55,257 bases of DNA from Actinomycetota bacterium (lineage in GTDB: Bacteria; Actinomycetota; Actinomycetes; S36-B12; CAIYMF01), in assembly GCA_020161245.1 (NCBI GenBank), contig JAIUOK010000031.1:1-55257 (forward strand), written 5' to 3'. The notes below the pieces were generated by a model. That model worked only from the letters and a program-made list of their open reading frames with translations, did not search any database and was not told the origin of the DNA. Both the position numbers and the translations under genes were made by a program. Within the stretch, counting starts at the first letter, position 1, and each line of letters starts with the position of its first letter. Positions 41,385 to 53,979 of the stretch are shown here, one piece after another.

Positions 41385-42764
41385 ATGGATCAGGCCCGGA
41401 CCGGCACCGCGGAGGCGATGAGCCTCATTGCGTCGCTGGCCCGCGATGCGGAGCGGCTCGGCCAGCTCGCAGCCGAGGGCGCGCTCGACGCGCTGCCCGA
41501 GGGCTGTCTGCCCGAGACGGTCCTGGAGCTGGCGCGGATCGCCGAGCCGGTGGGTGCCTGCACCACGGCCGTCGTCGGGCGGCTCGCGGCGTCGTCGGCG
41601 CCGCTGCCCGACGGGTTCGTGTCGGTGAGCCGGTTCCTGCAGGCGCGGGCGCGGGTGTCGTCCGGGACGGCCGGCCGCTGGATGGCTGCGGGCCGCGCGC
41701 TGACCGAGGACTTCGAGGAGACCCAGGCGGCGTGGCTGACCGGCGCCGTCACGGGCGACCAGGCGCGCGCCATCAGCGAGGGCGTCGCGGTGGCGGTGCG
41801 GTCGCTCCCCTGGGGCGCGAAGGAGGCGTGCCGCGCCGAGGGAGAGGCGTTCCTGCTCGATATCGCCGAGCACCTCGGGCCGGACGAGCTGCGCGCCGCG
41901 GCCAAGCACCTGCGCTTCGTCCTCGACCCCGACGGCGCCGACGCCGACGAGATCGAGGCGCACACCGCGCAGCAGCTGGTGTTCACCAAGGTGGGAGACG
42001 GCGTCGAGGTCCGAGGCTTCCTCACCGCGGAGGCCGCCGCCCTGATCCAGACGGCGCTCGACCAGGTGGTCGACGGCTGGTACCGGCGCGGCGAGCTGCC
42101 CGAGGAGGACCGCGATCCCGCCGGTGCCGACCCCGGCGACCCGAAGGTCCAGCGGGCCCGGCGCCTGCGCCGCCCGCGTCTCGATGCCCTCGCCCTCACG
42201 CATCTCGCAGGCAAGGCGCTGGAGTCGGGCTCGCTCGGCACGCGCGGCGGCGTCGTGCCCCGCGTCACCGTCACCACCGACCTCGCCACCCTCGAGACGC
42301 TCGGCGGCGCGCTGCACAGCCCCCGCTCCGAGACGCCGGAGCCGCTGGCGCCGTCGTCGATCCAGCGCATCCTGTGCGATGCCGCGGTCATCACCGTGAT
42401 CACCGGCGGACCGCCATGCGGCTCGGCGGAGAAGCAGGGGCTGCTGCGCGACGCGTCGCGCTCGGTGCTCTACGTCGGACGCGAGCAGCGGACCGTCACG
42501 CCGCGCCAGCGCGCGGCGCTGGCCGTCCTGCACCCCCACTGCGCCCACCCCGGGTGCAAGGTCCCCATCTCCCGCTGCCACATCCACCATGTCGTCCACT
42601 GGACCGACGGCGGCGGCACCGACCTCGACAACCTGGTGCCCCTCTGCCACGCGCACCACCACCTCGTGCACGAGGGAGGCTGGCGGATCGTGGCGACCGG
42701 GCCCGACCCGCATCGAGGCGACTACTGGACGTTCGTGCCGCCAGAACGACGAATGCGGCCCTGA
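41385..42764 (+). CDS. DUF222 domain-containing HNH endonuclease
   Basis: This 459-residue protein belongs to the DUF222/13E12-type actinobacterial family. The long helical DUF222 region is about 10-330 (VSRFLQARARVSSGTAGRWM and AAKHLRFVLDP are typical). The C-terminal HNH nuclease is about 370-445, with zinc-type CAHPGCKVPISRCHIHHVVHW, then TDLDNLVPLCHAHHHLVHEGGW. Members are often multicopy and behave like mobile or repeated genes; their biological role is not settled. ATG at 41385. Its GC content is similar to its neighbours. It lies in the accessory block between mihF and pyrF. Confidence 0.9.
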   Translation: MDQARTGTAEAMSLIASLARDAERLGQLAAEGALDALPEGCLPETVLELARIAEPVGACTTAVVGRLAASSAPLPDGFVSVSRFLQARARVSSGTAGRWMAAGRALTEDFEETQAAWLTGAVTGDQARAISEGVAVAVRSLPWGAKEACRAEGEAFLLDIAEHLGPDELRAAAKHLRFVLDPDGADADEIEAHTAQQLVFTKVGDGVEVRGFLTAEAAALIQTALDQVVDGWYRRGELPEEDRDPAGADPGDPKVQRARRLRRPRLDALALTHLAGKALESGSLGTRGGVVPRVTVTTDLATLETLGGALHSPRSETPEPLAPSSIQRILCDAAVITVITGGPPCGSAEKQGLLRDASRSVLYVGREQRTVTPRQRAALAVLHPHCAHPGCKVPISRCHIHHVVHWTDGGGTDLDNLVPLCHAHHHLVHEGGWRIVATGPDPHRGDYWTFVPPERRMRP

Positions 42765-42775
42765 AGAGGGGCCGC
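42755..42775 (+). terminator. Hairpin spanning the HNH stop codon
   Basis: GCGGCCC and GGGCCGC form a 7-bp stem with a 7-nt loop that contains the TGA stop of the HNH gene (42762-42764). There is no U-run. It could terminate transcription or affect translation termination. Confidence 0.5.
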
Positions 42776-42871
42776 GCCGCACGCCCCTCGCGGGCACCAC
42801 ACCCCGATCACCCGGCGCCGGCCGGGCAGCCGACGCTGCCCGGCGCATCGCCACGTGCGGGGTGGAGTGCG

Positions 42872-43342
42872 TCAGAGTCGGCCGCTCGAGTAGACGTCGT
42901 CCGGCTCGCCGACCGGCCTCCGCCGCGGGCGGTAGAAGGGGCCGTCGAGCCCCGGGGCCGCACGCCGGCCCTGCCAGCCCGACAGCAGCTGGAGCCCCGC
43001 GACCAGAGCGATGCCGACCATCGAGCCGACCGTGTACCCGGGATCGATCGATGTCGGGATCGGCCGCAGAGTGAGCAGCCCCAGGACGGCCAGAGCGCCC
43101 GCCTCGAAGGCAATCGATCGGGCCCAGGCCCCGCGTTCGACCACTCCGGGGTCGAGCGGGCGGCGCGATGCCATGACGACGAGCGCTCCTGCGGCGAGGA
43201 CACAGCCGAGCCCTACCAGCGACCAGCCGGCGATCGAGAAGATGGTGGCCAGCGGCACGCCGCCGGGCCACGTGAACAGCACGCAGGTCCCCAGCAGACC
43301 GGCCAGGGCCCCGTAGGACCAGATCCTCCCCCGCACCCCCAC
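42872..43342 (-). CDS. Hypothetical integral membrane protein
   Basis: This 156-residue protein has about four predicted membrane segments: YGALAGLLGTCVLFTW, LATIFSIAGWSLVGLGCVLA, AFEAGALAVLGLLTL and SMVGIALVAGLQLLSG. It ends in a basic cytoplasmic tail GRRAAPGLDGPFYRPRRRPVG. Not recognised. The GTG at 43342 is the longest start; another GTG three codons in is possible. It is divergent from the lipoprotein gene. Confidence 0.6.
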   Translation of the reverse strand: MGVRGRIWSYGALAGLLGTCVLFTWPGGVPLATIFSIAGWSLVGLGCVLAAGALVVMASRRPLDPGVVERGAWARSIAFEAGALAVLGLLTLRPIPTSIDPGYTVGSMVGIALVAGLQLLSGWQGRRAAPGLDGPFYRPRRRPVGEPDDVYSSGRL

Positions 43343-43442
43343 GCGACGAGGCTAGCCGCGCCCGCGCCAGATGCGGGCCACGATCCCGCGCCTGGCCTAC
43401 CTTGGTCAGCAGGGCCGGAAGGCCCGCGAACGGGGGGTTCAC

Positions 43443-43937
43443 ATGGTCCAGGTCCGTGCGTCCGTGCGTCGGTCTCTCGGCACGATCGCCGTGGTGGTGT
43501 CTGCGGCCGGCGTCCTCACCGCGTGCAGCGGCGCCGTCGTCGGGGGCCCGGGCACGTCAGCGACGCCGAGCGTGCCTGCCGCGGCCGCACCGGCGACGAA
43601 GCCGAGCGCGACCGTCCCGGGCGTCACTGCGACGACGCCCTCGACGACTCAGCCCTGGGTCGACGCCGACGGGCTGCTCCATGTACCGCTGGCCTACGGC
43701 CAACCCGCGGAGCCGCTACCGGCGAAGGATCGCCAGGCGCGCGCCGACCTGGTGCGGCTCTACCTCAAGGCGCTCAAGGGGATGGACGTCGACGAGGCCG
43801 TGGCCGTGGTGCGGGCAGACGGCTGGGCTGCCCAGATCGTCAACGACGGCGGTTGGCACACCGCCGATGCCCGCAGCGGGCGCGTGTCGTTCTTCCAGGA
43901 CGAGCGGGGCCGGGTGAAGTACGCCAACCCGCTCTGA
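43443..43937 (+). CDS. Hypothetical lipoprotein
   Basis: This 164-residue protein has a lipoprotein signal peptide. It starts with basic residues, has a hydrophobic stretch GTIAVVVSAAGV, and ends in the lipobox LTAC with the Cys near residue 30. A Pro/Thr/Ala-rich linker (about 35-70) precedes a small domain with DLVRLYLKALKGMDVDEAVAVVRADGWAAQIVNDGGW. Its function is unknown. GGGGGG lies 5 nt before the ATG. Just upstream (43412-43425) GGGCC-GGAA-GGCCC forms a tight hairpin. It meets the acyl-CoA ligase gene tail to tail with a 24-bp gap. Confidence 0.75.
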   Translation: MVQVRASVRRSLGTIAVVVSAAGVLTACSGAVVGGPGTSATPSVPAAAAPATKPSATVPGVTATTPSTTQPWVDADGLLHVPLAYGQPAEPLPAKDRQARADLVRLYLKALKGMDVDEAVAVVRADGWAAQIVNDGGWHTADARSGRVSFFQDERGRVKYANPL

Positions 43938-43961
43938 GCCCGGCGACGAGTGCCGCCGCTC

Positions 43962-45665
43962 CTACTCCGCGATGCGGCGGTCGGGGTGGTCGAGGAGGTG
44001 CTGGCGGACCTGGCGGTGCAGGACCTTGCCGATCATCGAGGTCGGCAGCGCGTCCATGACGAACACCTGACGCGGCACCTTGTAGCCGGTGAGGTGGGCG
44101 CGCACGGAGGCGCGGACCTCCTCGGGATCGAGCCGGACGCCGGTCTCGGCCACGACCGCCGCCACCACTCGCTCGCCGCCGGACCCGTCGGGCAGGCCGA
44201 CGGCGGCGGCGTCGGCGACGCCGGGCACGCGCCGCAGCGCCGCCTCGACCTCCGACGGGTACACGTTGAAGCCGCCGGTGATGATGAGCTCCTTGATGCG
44301 GTCGACGACGGTGATGAAGCCGTCGTCGTCCATCACCACGACGTCGCCCGTCCGCATCCAGCCGCCGTCGAGCAGCACCTGCGCGGTGTCGTCGGGGCGC
44401 TGCCAGTAGCCGGACATCACCTGCGGGCCGCGGACGAGCAGCTCGCCGGGCTCGCCGTCCTCGACGTCGACCGAGGGGTCGCTGGGCTCGACGATGCGGA
44501 TCTGCGTCGAGGGGAACGGCACCCCCACCGTGCCGGGGCGCCGGCTCGGGGCGATCGGGTTGCCGACCGTGATCGGCGAGGTCTCGGTCATGCCGTAGCC
44601 CTCGACCAGGAGCCCGCCCGTGACCGACTCCCAGTGGTCGACGACGTCGGTGGGCAGCGGCATGGCGCCGCTGAGCGCGAAGCGAATCGAGCGCAGGTCG
44701 ACGCCGCGGGACGGGGCGCCGGACGCCAGTGCGGTGTAGATCGGCGGCACGCCGGGGAGGAACGTCGCGGGGCGGCGGACCATCGCGTCGAGCACCTGGT
44801 CGGCGTCGAAGCGCGGGAACAGCACGAGCACCGCGCCGATGCTCATCGCGAACGTGAGGCAGAGCGTCAGGCCGTAGGCGTGGAACAGCGGCAGGACGCC
44901 ATAGACCACTTCGCCGCCGTCGGCGAGCCCCGGCACCCATGCGCGGCCCTGGGCCGCGTTGGCCCGCAGGTTCCGGTGGGTGAGCACCGCGCCCTTGGGC
45001 ACGCCGGTGGTGCCGCCGGTGTACTGCAGGACGGCGGTGTCGCCGGCTGCCGGGCGCGGCGACGAGGGATCCAGGGGGCGCGAGCCGGCGATGGCCGACC
45101 AGCGCACGGCGTCGCCCGCCGGGCCGGACATCGCCTCGCGCGCCTGACGTGCCTTCGCCACAGGCAGCCGCAGCATGAGCCGCTGCTTGAGAGGGAGCGC
45201 GGCCGCGAGATCGACGGCGACGATGGTGCGGACGGCGGTGCGCTCCTTCACCGAGCGGATGGTCTCGACGGTCTTGTCCCACGCGATCACCACCTGCGCG
45301 CCGTGGTCGGCGAGCTGGTGGGCGAGCTCGTCGGCGGTGTAGAGCGGGTTGTGCTCCACGACGACGGCACCGAGCCGCAGGACGGCGTAGAAGGCGACGA
45401 CGTGCTGCGGGCAGTTGGGCAGCACGAGCGCCACCCGGTCGCGGGGCGACACCCCGAGGGCCCGCAGGCCCTCGGCGGCCCGGGCCACCTGCTCCCCCAG
45501 CTGCGCGTACGTCGTCGTGGCGCCGAAGAAGTCGAGCGCGTCGGCCGAGGGCCACCGCGCGACCGACGACTCGAGGAGGTCGGTGAGCGACTCCTCGGGG
45601 ACGTCGATGTCGGCGGGCACGCCCGGGGCGTAGCTCGACAGCCAGGGACGGTCGGCGGTGCTCAC
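43962..45665 (-). CDS. Long-chain fatty acid--CoA ligase (AMP-binding enzyme)
   Basis: This enzyme activates a fatty or other carboxylic acid through an acyl-AMP to acyl-CoA. The 567-residue product shows the P-loop LQYTGGTTGVPKGAVLTHRN (about 214-233), EGYGMTETSP (adenylate binding), TGDVVVMDDDGFITVVDRIKELI (hinge Asp) and the catalytic Lys in MIGKVLHR near the C terminus. Length and motifs fit FadD-type ligases; the chain length of the substrate is not predictable. GTG at 45665 has GGAG 6 nt upstream. It follows pyrF and the 14-bp repeats, but no functional link to pyrimidines is evident. Confidence 0.9.
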   Translation of the reverse strand: MSTADRPWLSSYAPGVPADIDVPEESLTDLLESSVARWPSADALDFFGATTTYAQLGEQVARAAEGLRALGVSPRDRVALVLPNCPQHVVAFYAVLRLGAVVVEHNPLYTADELAHQLADHGAQVVIAWDKTVETIRSVKERTAVRTIVAVDLAAALPLKQRLMLRLPVAKARQAREAMSGPAGDAVRWSAIAGSRPLDPSSPRPAAGDTAVLQYTGGTTGVPKGAVLTHRNLRANAAQGRAWVPGLADGGEVVYGVLPLFHAYGLTLCLTFAMSIGAVLVLFPRFDADQVLDAMVRRPATFLPGVPPIYTALASGAPSRGVDLRSIRFALSGAMPLPTDVVDHWESVTGGLLVEGYGMTETSPITVGNPIAPSRRPGTVGVPFPSTQIRIVEPSDPSVDVEDGEPGELLVRGPQVMSGYWQRPDDTAQVLLDGGWMRTGDVVVMDDDGFITVVDRIKELIITGGFNVYPSEVEAALRRVPGVADAAAVGLPDGSGGERVVAAVVAETGVRLDPEEVRASVRAHLTGYKVPRQVFVMDALPTSMIGKVLHRQVRQHLLDHPDRRIAE

Positions 45666-45706
45666 GGGTATCTCCGGTTCTGCTGGACCGGGGGGCGCCC
45701 GGGACG

Positions 45707-45776
45707 CGGTCGGGCCAGGGGTGTCGGGCCGGGGGTGTCAGGGCAGGGGTGTCAGGCCAGGGGTGTCAGGCCAGGG
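45707..45776. repeat. 14-bp tandem repeats overlapping the pyrF stop codon
   Basis: There are five units of 14 bp, from 45707. The last two are identical (GTGTCAGGCCAGGG), two have single or few changes, and the first is degenerate. On the minus strand three of the units carry TGA, and the one in the last unit (45768-45766) is the pyrF stop codon. Since 14 is not a multiple of three, the three stops fall in three different frames. No long hairpin is formed. Confidence 0.85.
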
Positions 45777-46461
45777 AAGCAGCGAGGGCTGCTGCGGCCG
45801 CGGCGACATCGTCCGCGCCCGTGATGGGGCGGCCGATCACGAGGAGGTCGGCGCCGTCGGCGAGGGCCTGCTCGGGGGTGGCCACGCGGGCCTGGTCGCC
45901 GAGCGCGGCGCCTGCGGGGCGCACGCCGGGCGTGATGAGCACGATGTCGTCGGGCACCTCGGCGCGGATGGCGGCGACCTCCTGCGGCGAGCAGACGATC
46001 GCCCGGGCACCGGCCGACACGGCGAGCACGGCCAGCCGGCGGGCGGCGTCGAGCGCCGGGCCCTGGAGACCGACGGCGGCGAGGTCGTCGTCGGTCATCG
46101 AGGTGAGCACAGTGACCGCGGTGACGCGCGTGCCGGGCAGCGCGTCGGCCGCGGCGCGGATCATCGCGGAGCCGCCGGAGGCGTGCACCGTCAGGTAGGC
46201 CGGCGCCAGGTGCGCGACCGAGCGGGCGGCGCCCGCGACGGTGTTGGGGATGTCGTGCAGCTTGAGGTCGAGGAAGACGTCGCGCCCGCCCGAGGCCTCG
46301 CGCGCGGCGTGCACGGCGGCGTCGCCGTCGCGCAGGTAGGTCTCGAGGCCGACCTTCATCGTCGAGACGTGCGGCCCGGACGCAGCGGCCCAGGCGGTGA
46401 TGGTCGCGAGGTCGGGGCCGTCGAGGGCGACGGCGATGGGGGCGGCCACGATCGCGGTCAC
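45766..46461 (-). CDS. pyrF: Orotidine 5'-phosphate decarboxylase
   Basis: This enzyme carries out the last step of UMP synthesis. The 231-residue product has the short type 1-like fold: [13 protein letters not shown], the catalytic Lys-Asp network in MKVGLETYL and [14 protein letters not shown], and [26 protein letters not shown] at 46461 overlaps the pyrD stop (GTGA). Its own stop lies in the 14-bp repeats. Confidence 0.96.
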   Translation of the reverse strand: MTAIVAAPIAVALDGPDLATITAWAAASGPHVSTMKVGLETYLRDGDAAVHAAREASGGRDVFLDLKLHDIPNTVAGAARSVAHLAPAYLTVHASGGSAMIRAAADALPGTRVTAVTVLTSMTDDDLAAVGLQGPALDAARRLAVLAVSAGARAIVCSPQEVAAIRAEVPDDIVLITPGVRPAGAALGDQARVATPEQALADGADLLVIGRPITGADDVAAAAAALAASLA

Positions 46462-47534
46462 CCCTCCACGCCGGCGTCGAGGGTGTCGTCGGCGGGCTCG
46501 TCGACGTCGTGCCCGTGACCGGCGACCGGGCCGCCCGGCGCGGGCTTGGGGTCGGCGGCGCGGTGCGCATAGCCGACGGCCTCCTCAAGGCTGTCGAACC
46601 CGCGCTCGGCGAGCGCCACGGCGAGCTCGCGGGCGACGCGGGCGGGGGCCGACGGGTCGTGGAAGGTCACGGTGCCCACCGACACGGCGGACGCGCCGGC
46701 CAGGACGAACTCGAGGGCGTCGAGGCCGGTGCGGATGCCGCCCATGCCGAGGATCGGGACGTCGGGCAGCGCGGCGTGCACCTGGTAGACGCAGCGGACG
46801 GCGACCGGGCGGATCGCGGGGCCGGACAGGCCGCCGGTGATGCCCGCGAGCGCAGGGCGCATCGTGTCGGTGTCGATCACCATGCCGAGCAGGGTGTTGA
46901 TCATCGACAGGCCGTCGGCGCCGGCGTTCACGACCGCGTGGGCGATCTCGACGATGTCGGTGACGTCGGGCGAGAGCTTGGCGAGCACCGGGATGCCCGG
47001 CGCGGTGTTGCGTCGCACGGCGGCGACGACCTCCGAGGCCGAGGCCGCCTGGCAGGCGAACACCTGGCCGCGGTCCTCGACGTTGGGGCAGGAGATGTTG
47101 ACCTCGATGGCCGAGATCTCCGGGACGTGGCGCAGCTTCGAGGCGATGCGGGTGTACTCGTCGACCGAGCCGCCGGCGATCGACACGACGGCGCGGGCGC
47201 CGCGGGCATGCAGCCAGGCGAGGTCCTTCTCGAGGAACGCGTCGAGGCCGGGCCCCTGCAGGCCGATCGAGTTGAGCATGCCGCTCGGCGTCTCGGCCAT
47301 GCGCGGGGTCGGCCGGCCCGAGCGCGGGTTGAGCATGATGCTCTTGGTGACGATCGCGCCGATCTCGGTGATGTCGAAGAACTGGTCGAGCTCGCGGCCG
47401 GCGGCCGAGCAGCCCGACGCGGTGAGCACCGGGGACGGCAGCTCGAGCCCGGCGAGGTGCGTGGTCATATCGACGTCGGGGGCGACGTCGTGGGCGCCCG
47501 GGCGCGGGCCGTGGGTGATGACTGCGCGCGTCAT
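46458..47534 (-). CDS. pyrD: Dihydroorotate dehydrogenase, class 1B catalytic subunit
   Basis: This flavoenzyme oxidises dihydroorotate to orotate. The 358-residue product has [56 protein letters not shown] with the catalytic Cys expected of class 1 enzymes, and [17 protein letters not shown] (FMN site). The adjacent pyrK supports class 1B (NAD-linked). The C-terminal extension (about 320-358) is Pro/His/Asp-rich and of unknown use. ATG at 47534 is 2 nt after pyrK. Confidence 0.94.
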   Translation of the reverse strand: MTRAVITHGPRPGAHDVAPDVDMTTHLAGLELPSPVLTASGCSAAGRELDQFFDITEIGAIVTKSIMLNPRSGRPTPRMAETPSGMLNSIGLQGPGLDAFLEKDLAWLHARGARAVVSIAGGSVDEYTRIASKLRHVPEISAIEVNISCPNVEDRGQVFACQAASASEVVAAVRRNTAPGIPVLAKLSPDVTDIVEIAHAVVNAGADGLSMINTLLGMVIDTDTMRPALAGITGGLSGPAIRPVAVRCVYQVHAALPDVPILGMGGIRTGLDALEFVLAGASAVSVGTVTFHDPSAPARVARELAVALAERGFDSLEEAVGYAHRAADPKPAPGGPVAGHGHDVDEPADDTLDAGVEG

Positions 47535-47536
47535 GG

Positions 47537-48420
47537 TCAGTGGCCTCCGGTCGTCGGGGCGCCGAGCGTGTCGGGCGGGATGGTGCCGACCTCGTCCCAG
47601 CGCACACGGTCGCCGCGGAAGACCGGGCCCTCGACGCAGGAGCGCAGCATGCGCGTGACGCCGTCGTCGCCGACCACCGGCAGGACGCACGTCATGCAGA
47701 TGCCGATGCCGCAGGCCATGGCCTCCTCGACCGCGCACTGCGAGTGGGCGCCGTGGGCCTTGGCGACCTCGGCGACCGACTTGAGCATCGCCATGGGCCC
47801 GCAGGCGTAGACGACGTCGGCGTCGACGCGGTCCATCACCGAGGGCAGGACGTCGGTGACGCGGCCGCGCTCGCCGAGCGAGCCGTCGTCGGTGGTGATG
47901 GTGAGCGTGGCGGCGATCCGCTTGGCGTCGAGGACGCCGAACAGCTTGCTCTCGGTCGACGCGCCGAGCACGACGTCGACCCGGCAGCCGCGGGCGCGCA
48001 GCTGGTCGGCGAGCATGAACATCGGTGCCGAGCCGTAGCCGCCGGCGACGAGCACGCACGAGACCGGCTGCTTAGGCAGGGCGAAGGGCCGGCCGAGGGG
48101 GCCGACGACGTCGACCTGGTCGCCGCGGTGCAGCCGCGACATCCACTCGGTGCCCTTGCCGTGGGTGGCGAAGACGACGTCGACGGTGCCGCCGTAGACG
48201 CCGCGGCTCTGCACGGCGTGGATCGAGAACGCGCGGCGCAGCAGCATCCCGGAGTTGGGGCCGCCGACCGCGAGGGCGACGAAGTGGCCGGGGCGGGTCA
48301 GCTCCGGGATGCCCGGAGCCGTGAGGGTGAGCACCTGGTACTCCCCCACCCGGCGCAGGCCGAGCACCTCGCCCATGACCTGCACCGCCCCCGACCGCTG
48401 GCCGGTGGTCTGTCCCGTCG

Positions 48421-48424
<4 letters not shown>
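47537..48424 (-). CDS. pyrK: Dihydroorotate dehydrogenase electron transfer subunit
   Basis: PyrK passes electrons from PyrD to NAD. The 295-residue product has an FAD domain ([10 protein letters not shown], about 63-72, and GRPFALP), an NAD domain with [20 protein letters not shown] (about 127-146) and [15 protein letters not shown]. The [2Fe-2S] cysteines lie in [20 protein letters not shown], with another downstream in [13 protein letters not shown] at 48424 overlaps the carB stop (ATGA). Confidence 0.95.
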
Positions 48425-51757
<3,333 letters not shown>

Positions 51758-51771
<14 letters not shown>

Positions 51772-52900
51772 GCGCAGCCTCCATCAGCTCGCAGAAGCGG
51801 TCGAACAGGTAGGCCGAGTCGTGCGGGCCGGCCGCGGCCTCCGGGTGGTACTGCACCGAGAACGCCGGGACGTCGAGCGCGCGCAGGCCCTCGACGACGT
51901 CGTCGTTGAGGCACACGTGGCTGACCTCGACGCGGCCGTACGGCGTCTCGCTGACGCGGTCGGTGGGCGCGTCGACGGCGAAGCCGTGGTTCTGCGCGGT
52001 GATCTCGACCTTGCCGGTGAGCCGGTCCATCACCGGCACGTTGATGCCGCGATGGCCGTAGCGCAGCTTGTAGGTGCCGAAGCCCAGCGCGCGGCCGAGC
52101 ACCTGGTTGCCGAAGCAGATGCCGAACACCGGCCGGCGGGCGTCGAGCGCCGCCTTCACCAGCGCGACGGCGTGGTCGGCGGTGGCGGGGTCGCCGGGGC
52201 CGTTGCTGAAGAAGACGCCGTCGACACCGACCTCGAGCAGCCGCTCGGGCGTGATGGTGGAGGGCACCACGTGCACCTCGATACCACGCTCGCTCATGTG
52301 GCGCGGGGTGGCGCCCTTGATGCCGAGGTCGACGGCGGCGACGGTGAACCGCCTCTCCCCCACCGCGGGGACCACCTCGTCGACGTCGATGCTCACCTCG
52401 TCGGCGAGCGCCGCGCCGAGCATCTGCGGGCTCGCGTGGACCCGGGCGAGCAGCTCGTCGACCGGGCGCGACGCGGCCTCGCCGCTGAAGACGCCGACGC
52501 GCATCGCGCCGCGCTCGCGCAGGTGGCGGGTGAGCGCGCGGGTGTCGACGTCGCTGATGCCGACGATGCCCTGCGCGGCGAGCTCGTCGTCGAGGGTGCG
52601 CTGCGAGCGCCAGTTCGACGCGATGCGGGAGGGGTCGCGCACGACGTAGCCCGCGACCCAGATCTGCCGCGACTCGGCGTCGTCGTCGTTCACGCCGTAG
52701 TTGCCGATGTGCGGCGCGGTCTGCACCACGACCTGGCGGTGGTACGACGGGTCGGTCAGCGTCTCCTGGTAGCCGGACATGCCGGTGGTGAAGACGGCCT
52801 CGCCGAACGTCTCGCCCACCGCGCCGTAGGAGCGGCCGCGGAACACGCGGCCGTCCTCGAGCACGAGCAGGGCGGGCTCCGCGTCGAGGAGCCTCGTCAT
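51758..52900 (-). CDS. carA: Carbamoyl-phosphate synthase, small subunit
   Basis: CarA is the glutaminase subunit that delivers ammonia to CarB. The 380-residue product has the CarA N-terminal domain ([41 protein letters not shown]) and a class I amidotransferase domain with the catalytic Cys in [15 protein letters not shown] and the His in [18 protein letters not shown] at 52900 overlaps the pyrC stop (ATGA). Confidence 0.97.
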
Positions 52901-53979
52901 GCGCTCACTCCCTCGTGGCTGGCGGACCTCACGGTCCCGTCGAGCAGGGTCGGGCGGCCGCGCAGGAAGGTGGCGACCACCGACGCCGGCAGGGTGAGAC
53001 CGGCGTAGGGCGTGTTGCGGCTGCGGCTGTGCAGCTCGGACGGTGCGACCGTGGTCTCGCGCGACGGGTCGACGAGCACGAGGTTGGCGGGCTCGCCCGC
53101 CTCGAGCGGGCGGCCGTGGCCGGCCAGGCGGCCGATGCGCGCGGGAGCGGCCGACATGCGCTCGGCCACACCGGCCCAGTCGAGCAGCCCGGTCTCGACC
53201 ATGGCCTGGGCGACGACGCCGACCGCGGTCTCGAGGCCGACCATGCCCATGGCGGCGTCGGCCCACTCGCAGTCCTTGTCCTCGACCGGGTGCGGCGCGT
53301 GGTCGGTGGCGACGATGTCGATCGTGCCGTCGGCCAGCGCCTTGCGCAGCGCCATCACGTCGCGCTCGGAGCGCAGCGGCGGGTTGACCTTGTAGACGGG
53401 GTCGTAGCTGCGGACGAGCTCCTCGGTGAGCAGGAGGTGGTGCGGCGTGACCTCGGCGGTGACGTCGATACCGCGCGACTTCGCCCAGCGCACGATCTCG
53501 ACCGAGCCTGCCGTCGACAGGTGGCACACGTGCAGGCGCGAGCCGACGTGCTCGGCCAGCAGGACGTCGCGGGCGACGATCGCCTCCTCGGCCACGGCCG
53601 GCCAGCCGCGCAGCCCGAGGACGCCGGACAGCGAGCCCTCGTTCATCTGCGCGTCCTCGGTGAGCCTCGGCTCCTGCGAGTGCTGGGCGATGACGCCGTC
53701 GAACGCCTTCACGTACTCGAGCGCGCGGCGCATGAGCACGGCGTCGTGCACGCACTTGCCGTCGTCGCTGAAGACCCGCACGCGCGCCGCGCTGTCGGCC
53801 ATCGCGCCGAGCTCGGCGAGCGCCTGGCCCTTGAGGCCCACGGTGACGGCGCCGACCGGCTGGACGTCGACGTAGCCGGCCGCACGGCCGAGGTGCAGCA
53901 CCTGCTCCACGACGCCGGCGGTGTCGGCGACGGGGTCGGTGTTGGCCATGGCGAAGACCGCGGTGAAGCCGCCGGCCGC
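52897..53979 (-). pseudogene. pyrC: Dihydroorotase, 3' part only (N-terminal ~90-100 residues missing)
   Basis: From [14 protein letters not shown] to the end this is a class I dihydroorotase, 360 residues. It keeps [28 protein letters not shown] and [15 protein letters not shown], which carry the later metal ligands and catalytic Asp. The start of the protein, including the HxH metal motif (usually DxHxHLREPG), is absent. Upstream of residue GGF the same frame continues into unrelated sequence without a stop or start. As it stands the enzyme could not bind its binuclear metal site. The stop overlaps carA (ATGA), as expected of an intact operon, so the damage is confined to the 5' side. Confidence 0.85.

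Noticed and set aside
43395..43442. SRP RNA (4.5S) because of GGTCAG and CCGGAAGG
   Set aside because: The matching 3' side (AGCAGCC) and the rest of the fold are missing; only a GGAA-capped hairpin remains.
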